Made by a program: the position numbers and the translations under genes
Notes under the pieces: model-generated
Told to the model about the DNA's origin: nothing
The model's input: the letters and a program-made list of their open reading frames with translations, nothing else
Database searches by the model: none
In this document: one piece after another, positions 11,587 through 22,279 of the stretch
Layout: the number at the start of each line of letters is the position of its first letter
Position numbering within the stretch: position 1 is the first letter of the stretch
Origin: Cepaea nemoralis
Taxonomy: Eukaryota > Mollusca > Gastropoda > Stylommatophora > Helicidae
Length of the DNA: 64,000 bases
NCBI GenBank assembly: GCA_014155875.1
Contig: JACEFZ010028132.1
Coordinates: forward strand, 92,501-156,500
Direction of reading: 5' to 3'

Positions 11587-12400
11587 AGTGTACTACAGAC
11601 ACACTGTTAACACGCACAATGTTACTTTTATCACACTACCATAGAGTAGACTGTTGAGATCTGCTTATGCTTTGTGGAATGTTATTGCTTTATTTATAAT
11701 ACCTTAGGTTTACGTTACATTCAGATGTGGCTCTCTTATCCTTTGTTTAAACTATTTCTTGATCTGTAGAAGGCGCATTTATTTCTCAATTAATATGTTC
11801 TTCTACAGCTAACAAATTTTACTACGCATATCTTTACATTAAAACTCCTTAAGTGACACAGTGTGAGAACCTTTCATCTGGCTGCAGTAAAACTTGCGGG
11901 ATATTTTTAACTTTCCAATGCAGTATCCTTAAACTCTTTGATGAATTTGTAATCAACGTTTGCATCTTTTCAGATATTTTAAAAAAATATTCCAATAATT
12001 CATTTCTGGCCTTGTTCGGCGTATGATCTTTCTTCTCTCATCTACGATGATTGCGGCTATTTTCCGCTTCGTTTGACGACCTTCAAAGCATCAAAAAGAT
12101 GCGAGCAAGTTTCGCCAGACGCTCAGCTCTGCGAGGGTGCCTGGGATTGCGATCAGCAGAACCTCACACGATGAGGGACAGGAAGCCAGAGATCCACGGA
12201 TGGCGGGCCGGAGGGAGGGGTGGAACGTCTTCAAATGTGAGGAGGATTGTGTACGCGGGCGAAAGGATGATCCGATGTCTTCCCGCTGGCGCTGTTTGTG
12301 AATCTGATACTTTTGTATTCGTGTAGCGTTGTTGGGATCTTGATGTTGTTCAAACAACCGCGGAGGTTGTGACTAGCAACTTAATATCATAGCCATTCGT
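11551..12400. other. No feature seen
   Basis: The first ~80 bp contains ACACTGTTAACA-like repeats possibly decayed from the neighbouring satellite. The rest holds no recognisable gene or element. Confidence 0.45.
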
Positions 12401-12404
12401 GTTC

Positions 12405-12765
12405 ATCGTCGTCAACATCGTCACCAATATAATCATTATTGTCATAATGGTTGTCGTTATCACCAGAAAATATATTTGTATCATTAATATTGTCTTCATC
12501 ATTATTATCATTATGATTATAGTCATCATCATCGTCATCAAAATCATCGTCATCAACATCATCGTCTTCATCCTCGTCATCAGCATCAACCTCGACATCA
12601 TTATCATGTCATTATCATTATCATCATCACCTTTATCATTAGCATTATCATCGTCATTAACGTCACCATGATTATAGTCACCATCTTCATAATCTCCGTC
12701 GTCATCATCATTATCATCCTCTTCCTCCTACTGCTCCTCATCTTCATCATAATAATCGTCCTTGG
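12405..12765. repeat. Imperfect ATC/ATT trinucleotide region
   Basis: Interspersed CATCATTATCATC-type trinucleotides over 360 bp. Open frames on both strands encode only Ile/Met/Val runs. Confidence 0.9.
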
Positions 12766-12766
12766 A

Positions 12767-13075
12767 GTCTCTATGGCGAAGTGGTCAAGCCGTTTGACTC
12801 GTGCTCCGAAGGTTGTGGGTTCGATTCCGGGCCGCGTCCTTCGGTTTACGAATTAAATGTTTCCGCCGGAAGTCGGAAGTGTCGTCCTACGGGTGGTAAA
12901 CTAAAAATTGACACTACGCAATTACGTCCGAGTGAGATGTCTCGTCCGAATGTCTCTCGTGCTAGGAACAGCTCTGACTACCTAGTTTTCGAATGCCGCT
13001 CTTTTTCGGAACAGCTCTGACTAGGTAGTTTTCCGAATGTCTGTCGTGCCTGGAACAGCTCTGACGGGCGCAACG
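12767..13075 (+). mobile_element. S-F SINE with tRNA-like head
   Basis: The head (12,769-12,840) has a perfect pol III A box TGGCGAAGTGG and a perfect B box GGTTCGATTCC, 40 bp apart. A body follows with a partial internal duplication of GGAACAGCTCTGACTA at about 12,965 and 13,007. The head could be mistaken for a tRNA, but the 3' acceptor side does not pair and the sequence runs on into the SINE body. Confidence 0.7.
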
Positions 13076-13430
13076 ACAAGCACATGTCCGAAAGCTCGCT
13101 GAGTGGATACCGTCTGCAAACCTGTCTGGTTTGTGCGGGAATGGCCAGGGGCAAACGAAATGACCAATATATTGAAGTGAGGATTTAAAGCAGCCATGAG
13201 CAGGACGTGACGCCTCGGTGAACCCAGCATCAGGGCGCTATGTGTCGGCCCTGCAACTATGGAAGCAACCTTGGATGGCGGAAAATGCAATGGACTGTCC
13301 CTTCCTTCCTTTGAGGGATGACCGTTGTCTTTGACCGTTCCAACTTGGCCAGCTGGGTTGTAGATGGCACCATAAAAGTGAGAGTCTCCCAGGAATGCTA
13401 CCTGGTCAAAAAAGCACGCTATAGTCGGAT
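13076..13430. repeat. Dispersed repeat shared with 23.4-23.6 kb
   Basis: Segments such as GAAAGCTC-CTGnGTGGAT, ATATnnGAAGTGAGG and GCAGCCATG-GC-GGACGTGACG recur in the same order at 23,415-23,545. The function is unknown. At 23 kb it lies just 3' of L-epsilon. Confidence 0.5.
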
Positions 13431-13604
13431 GTGTTGGCCTACGCGTTTCGGCCCAAGGGCGCATAACAGACACACCGCAATCACATCTGAAAAAATACTC
13501 CGGATGAACGAAAAGAAGAAGAAGAAGAAGAAGAAGAAGAAGAAGAAGAAGAAGAAGAAGAAGAAGAAGAAGAAGAAGAAGAAGAAGAAGAAGAAGAAGA
13601 AGAA
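13431..13604 (+). mobile_element. S-D SINE with expanded (AAG)n tail
   Basis: Positions 13,431-13,510 match S-D (GTTGGCC, CGCAATCACATCTG, ACTCCGGATGAACG), which elsewhere ends in GAAGAAG. Here the tail has grown to about 32 AAG units (13,511-13,604). The 5' part is missing. Confidence 0.7.
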
Positions 13605-13745
13605 TTAAATGTTTCGGAGATTCCTGTGGGTCGTCGCTAAAAGCTACGGAGTTCGTGCTTTGTGCAACGCTTTGTGTGCTGCGGAAAGAGACCGAGCCAT
13701 ATGGGATAAAACCCGGTGCAATGAAGTCGACCCTGTCGACTTTTA
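13605..13745. repeat. Old dispersed repeat, related to 5.17 kb
   Basis: GGAGTTCGTGCTTTGTGCAA and the following AAACCCGGTGCAATG echo positions 5165-5265. No function is assigned. Confidence 0.35.
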
Positions 13746-14030
13746 AGCGACTTTATTATCGTCTTCATCCTCATCATCACCACGGTCATCATCATAATTA
13801 TTCCAATCATTATTATCATTATCATCAGTAGTGTCAATCTTATCATTAGCATAATCATTATAATAACCAATATTGCTTTATTTTTCGTCATTATAATTCT
13901 AATAATTGACATCAGCCTCATCGCCATTATCATCTTTTTTATCATCGGCATAATCTTCGCCGATCTCATCATCATTATCATTAACATCAACATACTCATT
14001 ATCATTACCATAATCATCTTATTCTTCTTG
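13746..14030. repeat. Imperfect ATC/ATT trinucleotide region
   Basis: TCATCATTATTATC-type low-complexity sequence without coding content. Confidence 0.9.
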
Positions 14031-14051
14031 CTGTTGTTTTCTTTCTCCTAC

Positions 14052-14192
14052 TCTTTACCTCCTCCTCCTCCTCCTCCTCCTCCTCCTTCTTCTTCTTCTT
14101 CTTCTTCTTCTTCTTCTTCTTCTTCTTCTTCTTCTTCTTCTTCTTCTTCTTCTTCTTCTTCTTCTTCTTCTTCTTCTTCTTCTTCTTCTTCC
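14052..14192. repeat. (CTC)n(CTT)n microsatellite
   Basis: About eleven CTC followed by about 36 CTT units; homopurine on the minus strand. Confidence 0.97.
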
Positions 14193-14740
14193 CAGTCGTC
14201 CACCTCCTCATCTGTCTCGATACAACAACCATCCCATCCTCCAATACACTATGTCACATACACATAATCGGAAACACGCCAGTACTATTCACTAAAATAC
14301 ATACACAATGAATATATTATTTCTCATTAATTTCCCTTTACCTAATCCCACTGTGACGTGCCACATACATTTTAGCAACGAGCCGCAGTTAGCCTCGAGC
14401 CGTAGCTTGGGACCACAATCTCAGATCCGATGTCATAAAAACCGCACTGCAGCGCCGACCCGAGTTGCCAGTTGGCGTTCCTGGATGTTCGCATATCGAA
14501 GCCATGAAAGCATAAAACGGCCGTTAAAACGGCACGCCCACAGAAGGCCGTTTCCTCTGAGGTTAAGGCCGGTATTAGGCTGAGTTAGGCATATCTGGTG
14601 TTGGTTGCCTGCATTTGAAATAGAGAAAGTGTGAAACTGAGCGGGACATTTTCACAGAGGAGAGGAGATGAGACTAAGGTTTAGTTGAAGATAAAATAGG
14701 AGTGAAGGAAGAAATAGACAGATGGTAAAGAGGCAATTTT
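14193..14740. other. No feature seen
   Basis: No gene or repeat was recognised. A 91-residue frame at 14,308-14,583 has no recognisable motif. Confidence 0.45.
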
Positions 14741-14985
14741 TTTATCTCTTTCGCTTTTATCTCAAGCGTAGTTATACATACACGTGGTACTACTTCTAGC
14801 GCGCTAGACTTATTTTTGATTGCGGATTAGCTTTCTTTATTAAGAGTGTTGTCCCTCGCCGCTCGTTTGTCAAGACGGCAAGGTGCCAATGTGTCCCTCG
14901 CCATCAGCCAAACACACTCCGACTTCTAAGGTATTTGTAATTTACGCCCCCCATGTCAAGGACGAAAAGTCATCATATGAAAGTT
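14741..14985 (-). mobile_element. S-A SINE, minus strand, split by 31-bp insert
   Basis: In reverse orientation it contains CTCAAGCGTAGTT, GATTAGCTTTC, CTCCGACTTCTAAGGTATTTG and the CAAGGACGAAAAGTC segment. The tRNA head is missing: the SINE stops at about 14,985, near the start of an L-beta fragment. A 31-bp L-delta tail insert sits at 14,861-14,891. Confidence 0.75.
14861..14891 (+). mobile_element. 31-bp L-delta 3'-end retrocopy
   Basis: The insert contains GTTTGTCAAGACGGCAAGGT, identical to the terminal bases of L-delta copy 2 (34,932-34,951). It is bracketed by an 11-bp direct repeat TGTCCCTCGCC (14,850-14,860 and 14,892-14,902) that is single-copy at this place in other S-A SINEs. This looks like an extremely 5'-truncated retrotransposition event. 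Confidence 0.75.
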
Positions 14986-14989
14986 TGGA

Positions 14990-15180
14990 GAGACAATCAT
15001 AGAGGGAGTATATGCCCGGGAAGAGAGGAAGAGGAAGACCATAGAGAAGACGAGTGCTGGATGTGGCGGATGATCTCCAGATGGGTGTATTGGACGCGGG
15101 ACATCTTGCTTATGATCGAGAAGGTATCCAGACGGTTGTTTTGGGAGCGAGGTTCTGCAAAGGACACGCAGCCTTGTTTA
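14990..15180 (+). pseudogene. L-beta 3' end
   Basis: Matches the last ~180 bp of the L-beta copy at 3690-3865: ATGCCCGGGAAGAGAGGAAG, GTGGCGGATGATCTCCAGAT and GAGGTTCTGCAAAGGACA. Frames are broken. It immediately precedes the 36-bp minisatellite. Confidence 0.85.
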
Positions 15181-15247
15181 CATGCAACCATTGCCCTCTA
15201 CACGAAGACCCTGCTGTGTGTAGGCCATCTGCAGCTGGCTCTGGTGC

Positions 15248-16976
15248 CTTGTGGCCAAACTAGATCTTCCCCGCTTCACGTGACTTGTGGGCAAACTAGA
15301 TCTTCCCCGCTTCACGTGACTTGTGGCCAAACTAGATCTTCCCCGCTTCACGTGACTTGTGGGCAAACTAGATCTTCCCCGCTTCACGTGACTTGTGGCC
15401 AAACTAGATCTTCCCCGCTTCACGTGACTTGTGGCCAAACTAGATCTTCCCCGCTTCACGTGACTTGTGGGCAAACTAGATCTTCCCCACTTCACGTGAC
15501 TTGTGGGCAAACTAGATCTTCCCCGCTTCACGTGACATTGTGGGCAAACTAGATCTTCCCCGCTTCACGTGACTTGTGGGCAAACTAGATCTTCCCCGCT
15601 TCACGTGACTTGTGGCCAAACTAGATCTTCCCCGCTTCACGTGACTTGTGGCCAAACTAGATCTTCCCCGCTTCACGTGACTTGTGGGCAAACTAGATCT
15701 TCCCCGCTTCACGTGACTTGTGGGCAAACTAGATCTTCCCCGCTTCACGTGACTTGTGGGCAAACTAGATCTTCCCCGCTTCACGTGACTTGTGGGCAAA
15801 CTAGATCTTCCCCGCTTCACGTGACTTGTGGGCAAACTAGATCTTCCCCGCTTCACGTGACTTGTGGCCAAACTAGATCTTCCCCGCTTCACGTGACTTG
15901 TGGGCAAACTAGATCTTCCCCGCTTCACGTGACTTGTGGGCAAACTAGATCTTCCCCGCTTCACGTGACTTGTGGGCAAACTAGATCTTCCCCGCTTCAC
16001 GTGACTTGTGGGCAAACTAGATCTTCCCCGCTTCACGTGACTTGTGGCCAAACTAGATCTTCCCCGCTTCACGTGACTTGTGGCCAAACTAGATCTTCCC
16101 CGCTTCACGTGACTTGTGGGCAAACTAGATCTTCCCCGCTTCACGTGACTTGTGGGCAAACTAGATCTTCCCCGCTTCACGTGACTTGTGGGCAAACTAG
16201 ATCTTCCCCTCTTCACGTGACTTGTGGCCAAACTAGATCTTCCCCGCTTCACGTGACTTGTGGGCAAACTAGATCTTCCCCGCTTCACGTGACTTGTGTG
16301 CAAACTAGATCTTCCCCGCTTCACGTGACTTGTGGGCAAACTAGATCTTCCCCGCTTCACGTGACTTGTGGCCAAACTAGATCTTCCCCGCTTCACGTGA
16401 CTTGTGGGCAAACTAGATCTTCCCCGCTTCACGTGACTTGTGGGCAAACTAGATCTTCCCCGCTTCACGTGACTTGTCGGCAAACTAGATCTTCCCCGCT
16501 TCACGTGACTTGTGGGCAAACTAGATCTTCCCCGCTTCACGTGACTTGTGGCCAAACTAGATCTTCCCCGCTTCACGTGACTTGTGGCCAAACTAGATCT
16601 TCCCCGCTTCACGTGACTTGTGGCCAAACTAGATCTTCCCCGCTTCACGTGACTTGTGGGCAAACTAGATCTTCCCCGCTTCACGTGACTTGTGGGCAAA
16701 CTAGATCTTCCCCGCTTCACGTGACTTGTGAGCAAACTAGATCTTCCCCGCTTCACGTGACTTGTGGCCAAACTAGATCTTCCCCGCTTCACGTGACTTG
16801 TGGCCAAACTAGATCTTCCCCGCTTCACGTGACTTGTGGGCAAACTAGATCTTCCCCGCTTCACGTGACTTGTGAGCAAACTAGATCTTCCCCGCTTCAC
16901 GTGACTTGTGGCCAAACTAGATCTTCCCCGCTTCACGTGACTTGTGGCCAAACTAGATCTTCCCCGCTTCACGTGC
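15248..16976. repeat. 36-bp minisatellite, ~48 copies, CACGTG in nearly every unit
   Basis: Near-identical 36-bp units containing AACTAGATCTTCCCCGCTTC followed by ACGTGACTTGTGG. Units alternate between TGTGGCCAAA and TGTGGGCAAA variants without a simple order. Each carries AGATCT and the E-box palindrome CACGTG within TTCACGTGACTT. Because 36 is a multiple of three, both strands stay open over hundreds of codons; I do not regard these frames as genes. One extra base at about 15,537 shifts phase. Confidence 0.98.
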
Positions 16977-17497
16977 CTTGTGGGCAAACCAGATCCTCCC
17001 CATTTTGGTGCCTTGTGGGCAAGCCAGATCCTCCCCATTTTGGTGCCTTGTGGGCAAGCCAGATCCTCCCCATTTTGGTGCCTTGTGGGCAAGCCAGATC
17101 CTCCCCATTTTGGTGCCTTGTGGGCAAGCCAGATCCTCCCCATTTTGGTGCCTTGTGGGCAAGCCAGATCCTCCCCATTTTGGTGCCTTGTGGGCAAGCC
17201 AGATCCTCCCCATTTTGGTGCCTTGTGGGCAAGCCAGATCCTCCCCATTTTGGTGCCTTGTGGGCAAGCCAGATCCTCCCCATTTTGGTGCCTTGTGGGC
17301 AAGCCAGATCCTCCCCATTTTGGTGCCTTGTGGGCAAGCCAGATCCTCCCCATTTTGGTGCCTTGTGGGCAAGCCAGATCCTCCCCATTTTGGTGCCTTG
17401 TGGGCAAACCAGATCCTCCCCATTTTGGTGCCTTGTGGGCAAGCCAGATCCTCCCCATTTTGGTGCCTTGTGGGCAAGCCAGATCCTCCCCATTTTG
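16977..17497. repeat. 35-bp minisatellite, middle domain
   Basis: About 15 nearly identical 35-bp units, with CAAGCCAGATCCTCCCCATT then TTGGTGCCTTGTGGG. Clearly derived from the same ancestor as the 36-mer, but the CACGTG segment is replaced by TTGGTGCC and one base is lost. Confidence 0.98.
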
Positions 17498-18660
17498 GTG
17501 AGCAAACCAGATCCACCCCGCTTTGGTGCCTTGTGAGCAAACCAGATCCTCCCCACTTTGGTGCCTTGTGAGCAAACCAGATCCTCCCCGCTTTGGTGCC
17601 TTGTGAGCAAACCAGATCCTCCCCGCTTTGGTGCCTTGTGAGCAATCCAAATCCTCCCCGCTTTGGTGCCTTGTGAGCAATCCAAATCCTCCCCGCTTTG
17701 GTGCCTTTTGAGCAATCCAAATCCTCCCCGCTTTGGTGCCTTGTGAGCAATCCAAATCCTCCCCGCTTTGGTGCCTTGTGAGCAATCCAAATCCTCCCCG
17801 CTTTGGTGCCTTGTGAGCAATCCAAATCCTCCCCGCTTTGGTGCCTTGTGAGCAATCCAAATCCTCCCCGCTTTGGTGCCTTGTGAGCAATCCAAATCCT
17901 CCCCGCTTTGGTGCCTTGTGAGCAAACCAAATCCTCCCCGCTTTGGTGCCTTGTGGGCAATCCAAGTCCTACCCGCTTTGGTGCCTTGTGAGCAAATCAG
18001 ATCCTCCCCGCTTTGGTGCCTTGTGAGCAATCCAAATCCTCCCCGCTTTGGTGCCTTGTGAGCAAACCAGATCCTCCCCGCTTTGGTGCCTTGTGAGCAA
18101 ACCAGATCCTCCCCGCTTTGGTGCCTTGTGAGCAAACCAAATCCTCCCCGCTTTGGTGCCTTGTGAGCAATCCAGATCCTCCCCGCTTTGGTGCCTTGTG
18201 AGCAAACCAGATCCTCCCCGCTTTGGTGCCTTGTGAGCAATCCAAATCCTCCCCGCTTTGGTGCCTTGTGAGCAAACCAGATCCTCCCCGCTTTGGTGCC
18301 TTGTGAGCAAACCAGATCCTCCCCGCTTTGGTGCCTTGTGAGCAATCCAAATCCTCCCCGCTTTGGTGCCTTGTGAGCAATCCAGATCCTCCCCGCTTTG
18401 GTGCCTTGTGAGCAATCCAAATCCTCCCCGCTTTGGTGCCTTGTGAGCAATCCAAATCCTCCCCGCTTTGGTGCCTTGTGAGCAATCCAAATCTTCCCCG
18501 CTTTGGTGCCTTGTGAGCAATCCAAATCCTCCCCGCTTTGGTGCCTTGTGAGCAATCCAAATCCTCCCCGCTTTGGTGCCTTCTGAGCAATCCAAATCCT
18601 CCCCGCTTTGGTGCCTTGTGAGCAATCCAAATCCTCCCCGCTTTGGTGCTTTGTGAGCGA
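17498..18660. repeat. 35-bp minisatellite, right domain
   Basis: About 33 units with CAATCCAAATCCTCCCCGCT then TTGGTGCCTTGTGAG. AnCCAGATCC and AnCCAAATCC variants are mixed. Homogenisation differs from the middle domain, giving a sharp boundary near 17,500. Confidence 0.98.
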
Positions 18661-18764
18661 GCCACATCTTTCAAGACTGACAGGGACAACTGCTAGTCCC
18701 CAGGCGTGTTCCAGACAATCCAGACAATCTAGAGGATGTTGATGACATGTTGGCTTCCATACCC

Positions 18765-19020
18765 GGAGTAGCGTAGTGGCTAGACTACGCCTTCAAGCCC
18801 TATGTTGATGACCCCAGGATTCCCACACATGGAGTAGCGTAGTGGCTAGACCACGCCTTCAAGCCCTATGTTGATGACCCCAGGGTTCCCACACATGGGG
18901 TAGCGTAGTGGCTAGACCACGCCTTCAAGCCCTATGTTGATGACCCCAGGATTCCCACACCCGAGGTAGTGTAGTGGCTAGACCTTGCCTTCCGTCCCTA
19001 TGGTCAAGGGTTAGATCCAC
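18765..19020 (+). mobile_element. S-H SINE with fourfold tRNA A-box unit
   Basis: A 66-bp unit starts at 18,765, 18,831, 18,897 and 18,963. Each contains a pol III A box (TAGCGTAGTGG; fourth copy TAGTGTAGTGG). Only the last unit runs into a B-box-like GGTTAGATCC (19,010). The pattern suggests a tRNA-derived SINE whose promoter half was tandemly duplicated. A functional tRNA is unlikely because no full cloverleaf can be drawn. Confidence 0.6.
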
Positions 19021-19418
19021 ATCGGTGCAGATTCGATTTGTTCAAAATTAACGTGGGCTCCCACTTCCACACAGCCTAAACTGGGTCCCAGGAAAGTACT
19101 TGTGAGGTAAAGGCGGCAGACGTGATTCTGACCACACCACCCCCCTCTGCCGTGCGTCCACCTTGACGAGGTAGAGGGGCTTGCGCGTTCCAATGACCCC
19201 AAGAGCTATGCCGACGGTAGCACAGCTACTGGTAGGGTCACCCATGTCGGACAGGTCAAGGGAGAGGAACCAGACGAAGAGACGTACAAACCTGCTGCCT
19301 TGTAGGTAGACTGGGGACAGTCAAAGGCTAGGGAAAGCATCCCGAACAAATGCTTGTCGAAATCGGATGTACTGAGCCACAGGCTTGACAAAGAAGTGCA
19401 ACGTAACTTTATCATTTC
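19021..19418 (+). other. Probable 5' untranslated region of L-epsilon
   Basis: Sits directly upstream of the L-epsilon ORF with no other element recognised. It includes ACGAGGTAGAGGGGCTTGCG and AGCTATGCCGACGG, a style of leader seen in other non-LTR elements (general familiarity). The element start cannot be fixed because no 5' TSD was found. Confidence 0.4.
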
Positions 19419-20936
19419 ATGATGCCACAGATGAAAATTAATTGTTATGGTGCTAATCCCGTGAAGTCCCATCAGGCGGTGATAGTGCCGGGCCCCCTGC
19501 CTCGAGGGGATCCACCCATGACTACTGGTGGTCACCTTCCCCTGTGCTGTGGAGTCAAGGCACAGAGGAGTAGGTTAAGAGCTATTGACCAAACACCCCG
19601 GACACTCAACATACTACAATGGAATGCAGAAGAAGTTTATAACAAGAAAACCTCCCTAACACAGCGTCTTCATAAAGATAGAATAGATGTGGCATGCATT
19701 CAAGAGACACACCTCAACGCCAATCGCACATTTTCAGTCGAGAGATATCAGGCCACACGTTTCGACCGCGAAGGACACAAAGGAGGAGTTGTAATACTTA
19801 CACGAAATACAATACCTTGCAGCGAAGTATCTGTGATCTCTGACAACCAAACGGAAATTATAGGTGTTGATATAATGATAAAGAACGTGAAAATAAGAAT
19901 TTACAATCTGTATAGCCCGGCAGATAAGGACATTACACTTTCAAACATGGAAATAACTGACACAAATTGCATTGTTGTCGGAGACTTTAATAGCCGTTCA
20001 GAAAGATGGGGATACCCAGATACTGACAAAAGAGGAGATGAAGTGGAGGACTGGGAAATAGACTCAAATCTCCATCTACTAAACAAAGCGGATGACACAC
20101 CGAGCTTCTACTCCAGAAGATGGATTACCACTTCTACTCCAGACTTAGCTTTCTGCACAGGAGACATCCTCCACAAAATCGATCGCCATGTGCTTGACCA
20201 ATTAGCAGGTAGTGACCACAGATGGATTACCACTTCTACTCCAGACTTAGCTTTCTGCACAGGAGACATCCTCCACAAAATCGATTGCCATGTGCTTGAC
20301 CAATTAGCAGGTAGTGACCACAGACCAATCAAGCTTGTAATAAATATGGAGTATGTTCCACAGGAGCAAAAGCCTTTGCCCCGTTGGAATTACAAACGAG
20401 CAGATTGGGACAGATTTGCCATACTAACAGACAAATATTGTGAAAACATAAATACACGATATGGCAACATGAAGCAAATGGTGGAAAGTCTAAACAGAGC
20501 AATAATACAGGCGGCCACTGAGTCTATTCCAAGAGGAGCGAGGAAAAATTACAAACCATACTGGACTGAAGAACTACAAATTTTGGAGGACAAAGTTGAA
20601 GATGCTAGGAAGACCGCAGAGAGAGAACAAACAACTGAAGCGAACACCTCTCTCAAAGCCATCTCAGCAAAATATAAAAGAACTGTAAATCAAACAACAA
20701 GAGATTGTTGGAGGAAAAAAACAGAAAACCTGAATTTTGACAGGGATGGAAACAAACTATGGAAACTAGTGAAAGCCATGAACAATGAAGGACCTAGAAA
20801 CAAACAAATAACAATTAAACAAGGAAATGCCTTGCTTACAGGAAAAAAGGCTGCAAATGCACTAATGGAACACTATGCCAGTGCAAACCACATTGAAATT
20901 ACAGCCGAACAGAAGAAAGCAATCAAAGATAAATAG
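19419..20936 (+). pseudogene. L-epsilon endonuclease and linker ORF
   Basis: A 505-residue frame with an AP-endonuclease-like domain: ILQWNAEEV (about residue 65), IQETHL, GGVVILTR, YNLYSPADK, VVGDFNSR and SDHRPI, in family order. This enzyme would nick the target site for retrotransposition. A 102-bp in-frame duplication repeats the segment ending GSDH, so the catalytic SDH region occurs twice. The linker (PYWTEELQ...RKKTENL) leads toward RT. A TAG at 20,934 ends the frame; the same frame resumes beyond it, so ORF and RT were once one polyprotein. Domain order with the downstream RNase H suggests an I/Jockey-superfamily LINE. Confidence 0.88.
20118..20321 (+). repeat. 102-bp in-frame tandem duplication in endonuclease
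   Basis: 20,118-20,219 and 20,220-20,321 are identical except for one C/T difference (GATCGCC versus GATTGCC). It adds exactly 34 codons and repeats the sequence from RWITTSTPD to AGSDH. Confidence 0.93.
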
Positions 20937-22040
20937 ATACATCATAGATATACAGAGACAGCAGCAGAATATATGATGGCAAATCTAACAATGGAAGAAA
21001 TGGAACAGGCAATGAATACCCTAAAATAGAAGACATCACCAGGAAAGGATGGAATCACAAATGAAATGCTAACAGGACTAGGCACTAAGGCAAAAAAGAA
21101 ACTACTAGCAGTCCTAAATTACAGCTGGAAGAGGGGAATAGTCCCACAGGCATGGAAGGAATCTATACTAATACCAGTCCCAAAGAAAGGAAAAGACCTG
21201 GAAGAACCAAATGGCTATCGACCTATCAGTCTTTTTAGCTGTGTAGGAAAATTAATGGAACGCATTATCAATGGCAGGCTAACATGGCATCTGGAAGAAA
21301 ACCAACTCTTAACACCTCACCAAGCAGGATTCAGAAAGTACAGATCCACTGAAGATCAAATAACCTACATAGCTCAGGAAATAGAGGATGCCTTCCAAGA
21401 GAAAAAGCACACACTAGCGGTCTGGATAGATTTAGAAAAAGCATTTGATAAAGTATGGAAGGAAGGACTGAAAGTAAAACTGCAAAAAATGCATGTTTGT
21501 GGGAAAATGTACAAATGGATCAGCCACTACCTTGAGAACAGAACTGCCAGGACAAAAGTACAAGGACAAACAAGCAAAATGATGCTGTTGGAACAAGGTG
21601 TCCCCCAAGGAGGAGTTCTTTCACCAACATTATTCCTAGCATATATAAACGACATCACGGAAAATTTTCCAGCCAGAGTACACACATCATCCTTTGCAGA
21701 TGACCTAGCCATATGGACATCTGAAGAATATATTAGTACAGCTAACAGCAGAATACAGCAAGCCCTATTAGCGCTAGAGTACTGGTCAAAATCATGGCTA
21801 GTGAAGATAAGTGAGGAGAAAACAACATGCACAGTGTTCTCCCTCTCAACTAAAACTCAGCAACCTAAGCTGGTATTGAATGGAAAAATATTGCGCCATG
21901 AAGAAAATCCAAACTATCTAGGAGTCACCTTTGATCGTCGCCTGACATGGAAGACACAGGTTGAGAAAAATCGAACAAGAGCAAGGCAAAGAATGGCAAT
22001 CATGAAAAAGCTTGCTGGTACAACGTGGGGGAGCAGATGA
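20937..22040 (+). pseudogene. L-epsilon reverse transcriptase
   Basis: In frame with the endonuclease ORF after the TAG at 20,934, with a second TAG at 21,027 just before KTSPGKDGITNEML. RT motifs follow in order: PVPKKGKD, NGYRPISLFSC, HQAGFRKYRST, WIDLEKAFDKV, QGVPQGGVLSP, SFADDLAIW (catalytic aspartates at about 21,695) and NYLGVTFDRRL. It would copy element RNA at the nicked target. The open part is 324 residues (21,066-22,040). A frameshift near 22,020 breaks the C-terminus. Two stops and otherwise good conservation imply a fairly recent loss of function. Confidence 0.9.
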
Positions 22041-22278
22041 GAAAGTTCTCAAGAAGTTATATACTGGACGGGTGAGGCCAGTACTGGAATATGGCATTGC
22101 AGCTTGGGCAACAGCAGCTAAGTCAAACTTTAACAAAATAAGTAGAGTCCAAAATCAAGGAATGCGAATCATAACTGGAAGCCTGAAGACAACGCCTACT
22201 AATGAATTAGAAAAGATCACTTGTTTACAACCAATGCAGGATAGAAGAGATAGCTTGGAGACAGCAGCAACTGCCTGA
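22012..22278 (+). pseudogene. L-epsilon RT/RNase H connector
   Basis: An 88-residue frame continues the polyprotein after the frameshift: VRPVLEYGIAAWATAA and RVQNQGMRIITGS, the thumb/connection region found after RT in RNase H-bearing LINEs. It ends at a stop near 22,276, after which another frame continues. Confidence 0.8.
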
Positions 22279-22279
22279 G

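Noticed and set aside
12769..12840. Possible functional tRNA
   Set aside because: A and B boxes are perfect but acceptor-stem pairing fails and the sequence continues as a SINE body.
15512..17965. 817-residue minus-strand open frame and matching plus-strand frames
   Set aside because: Both strands and several frames are open at once because the sequence is a 36/35-bp tandem repeat; the peptide is a simple repeat with no domain.
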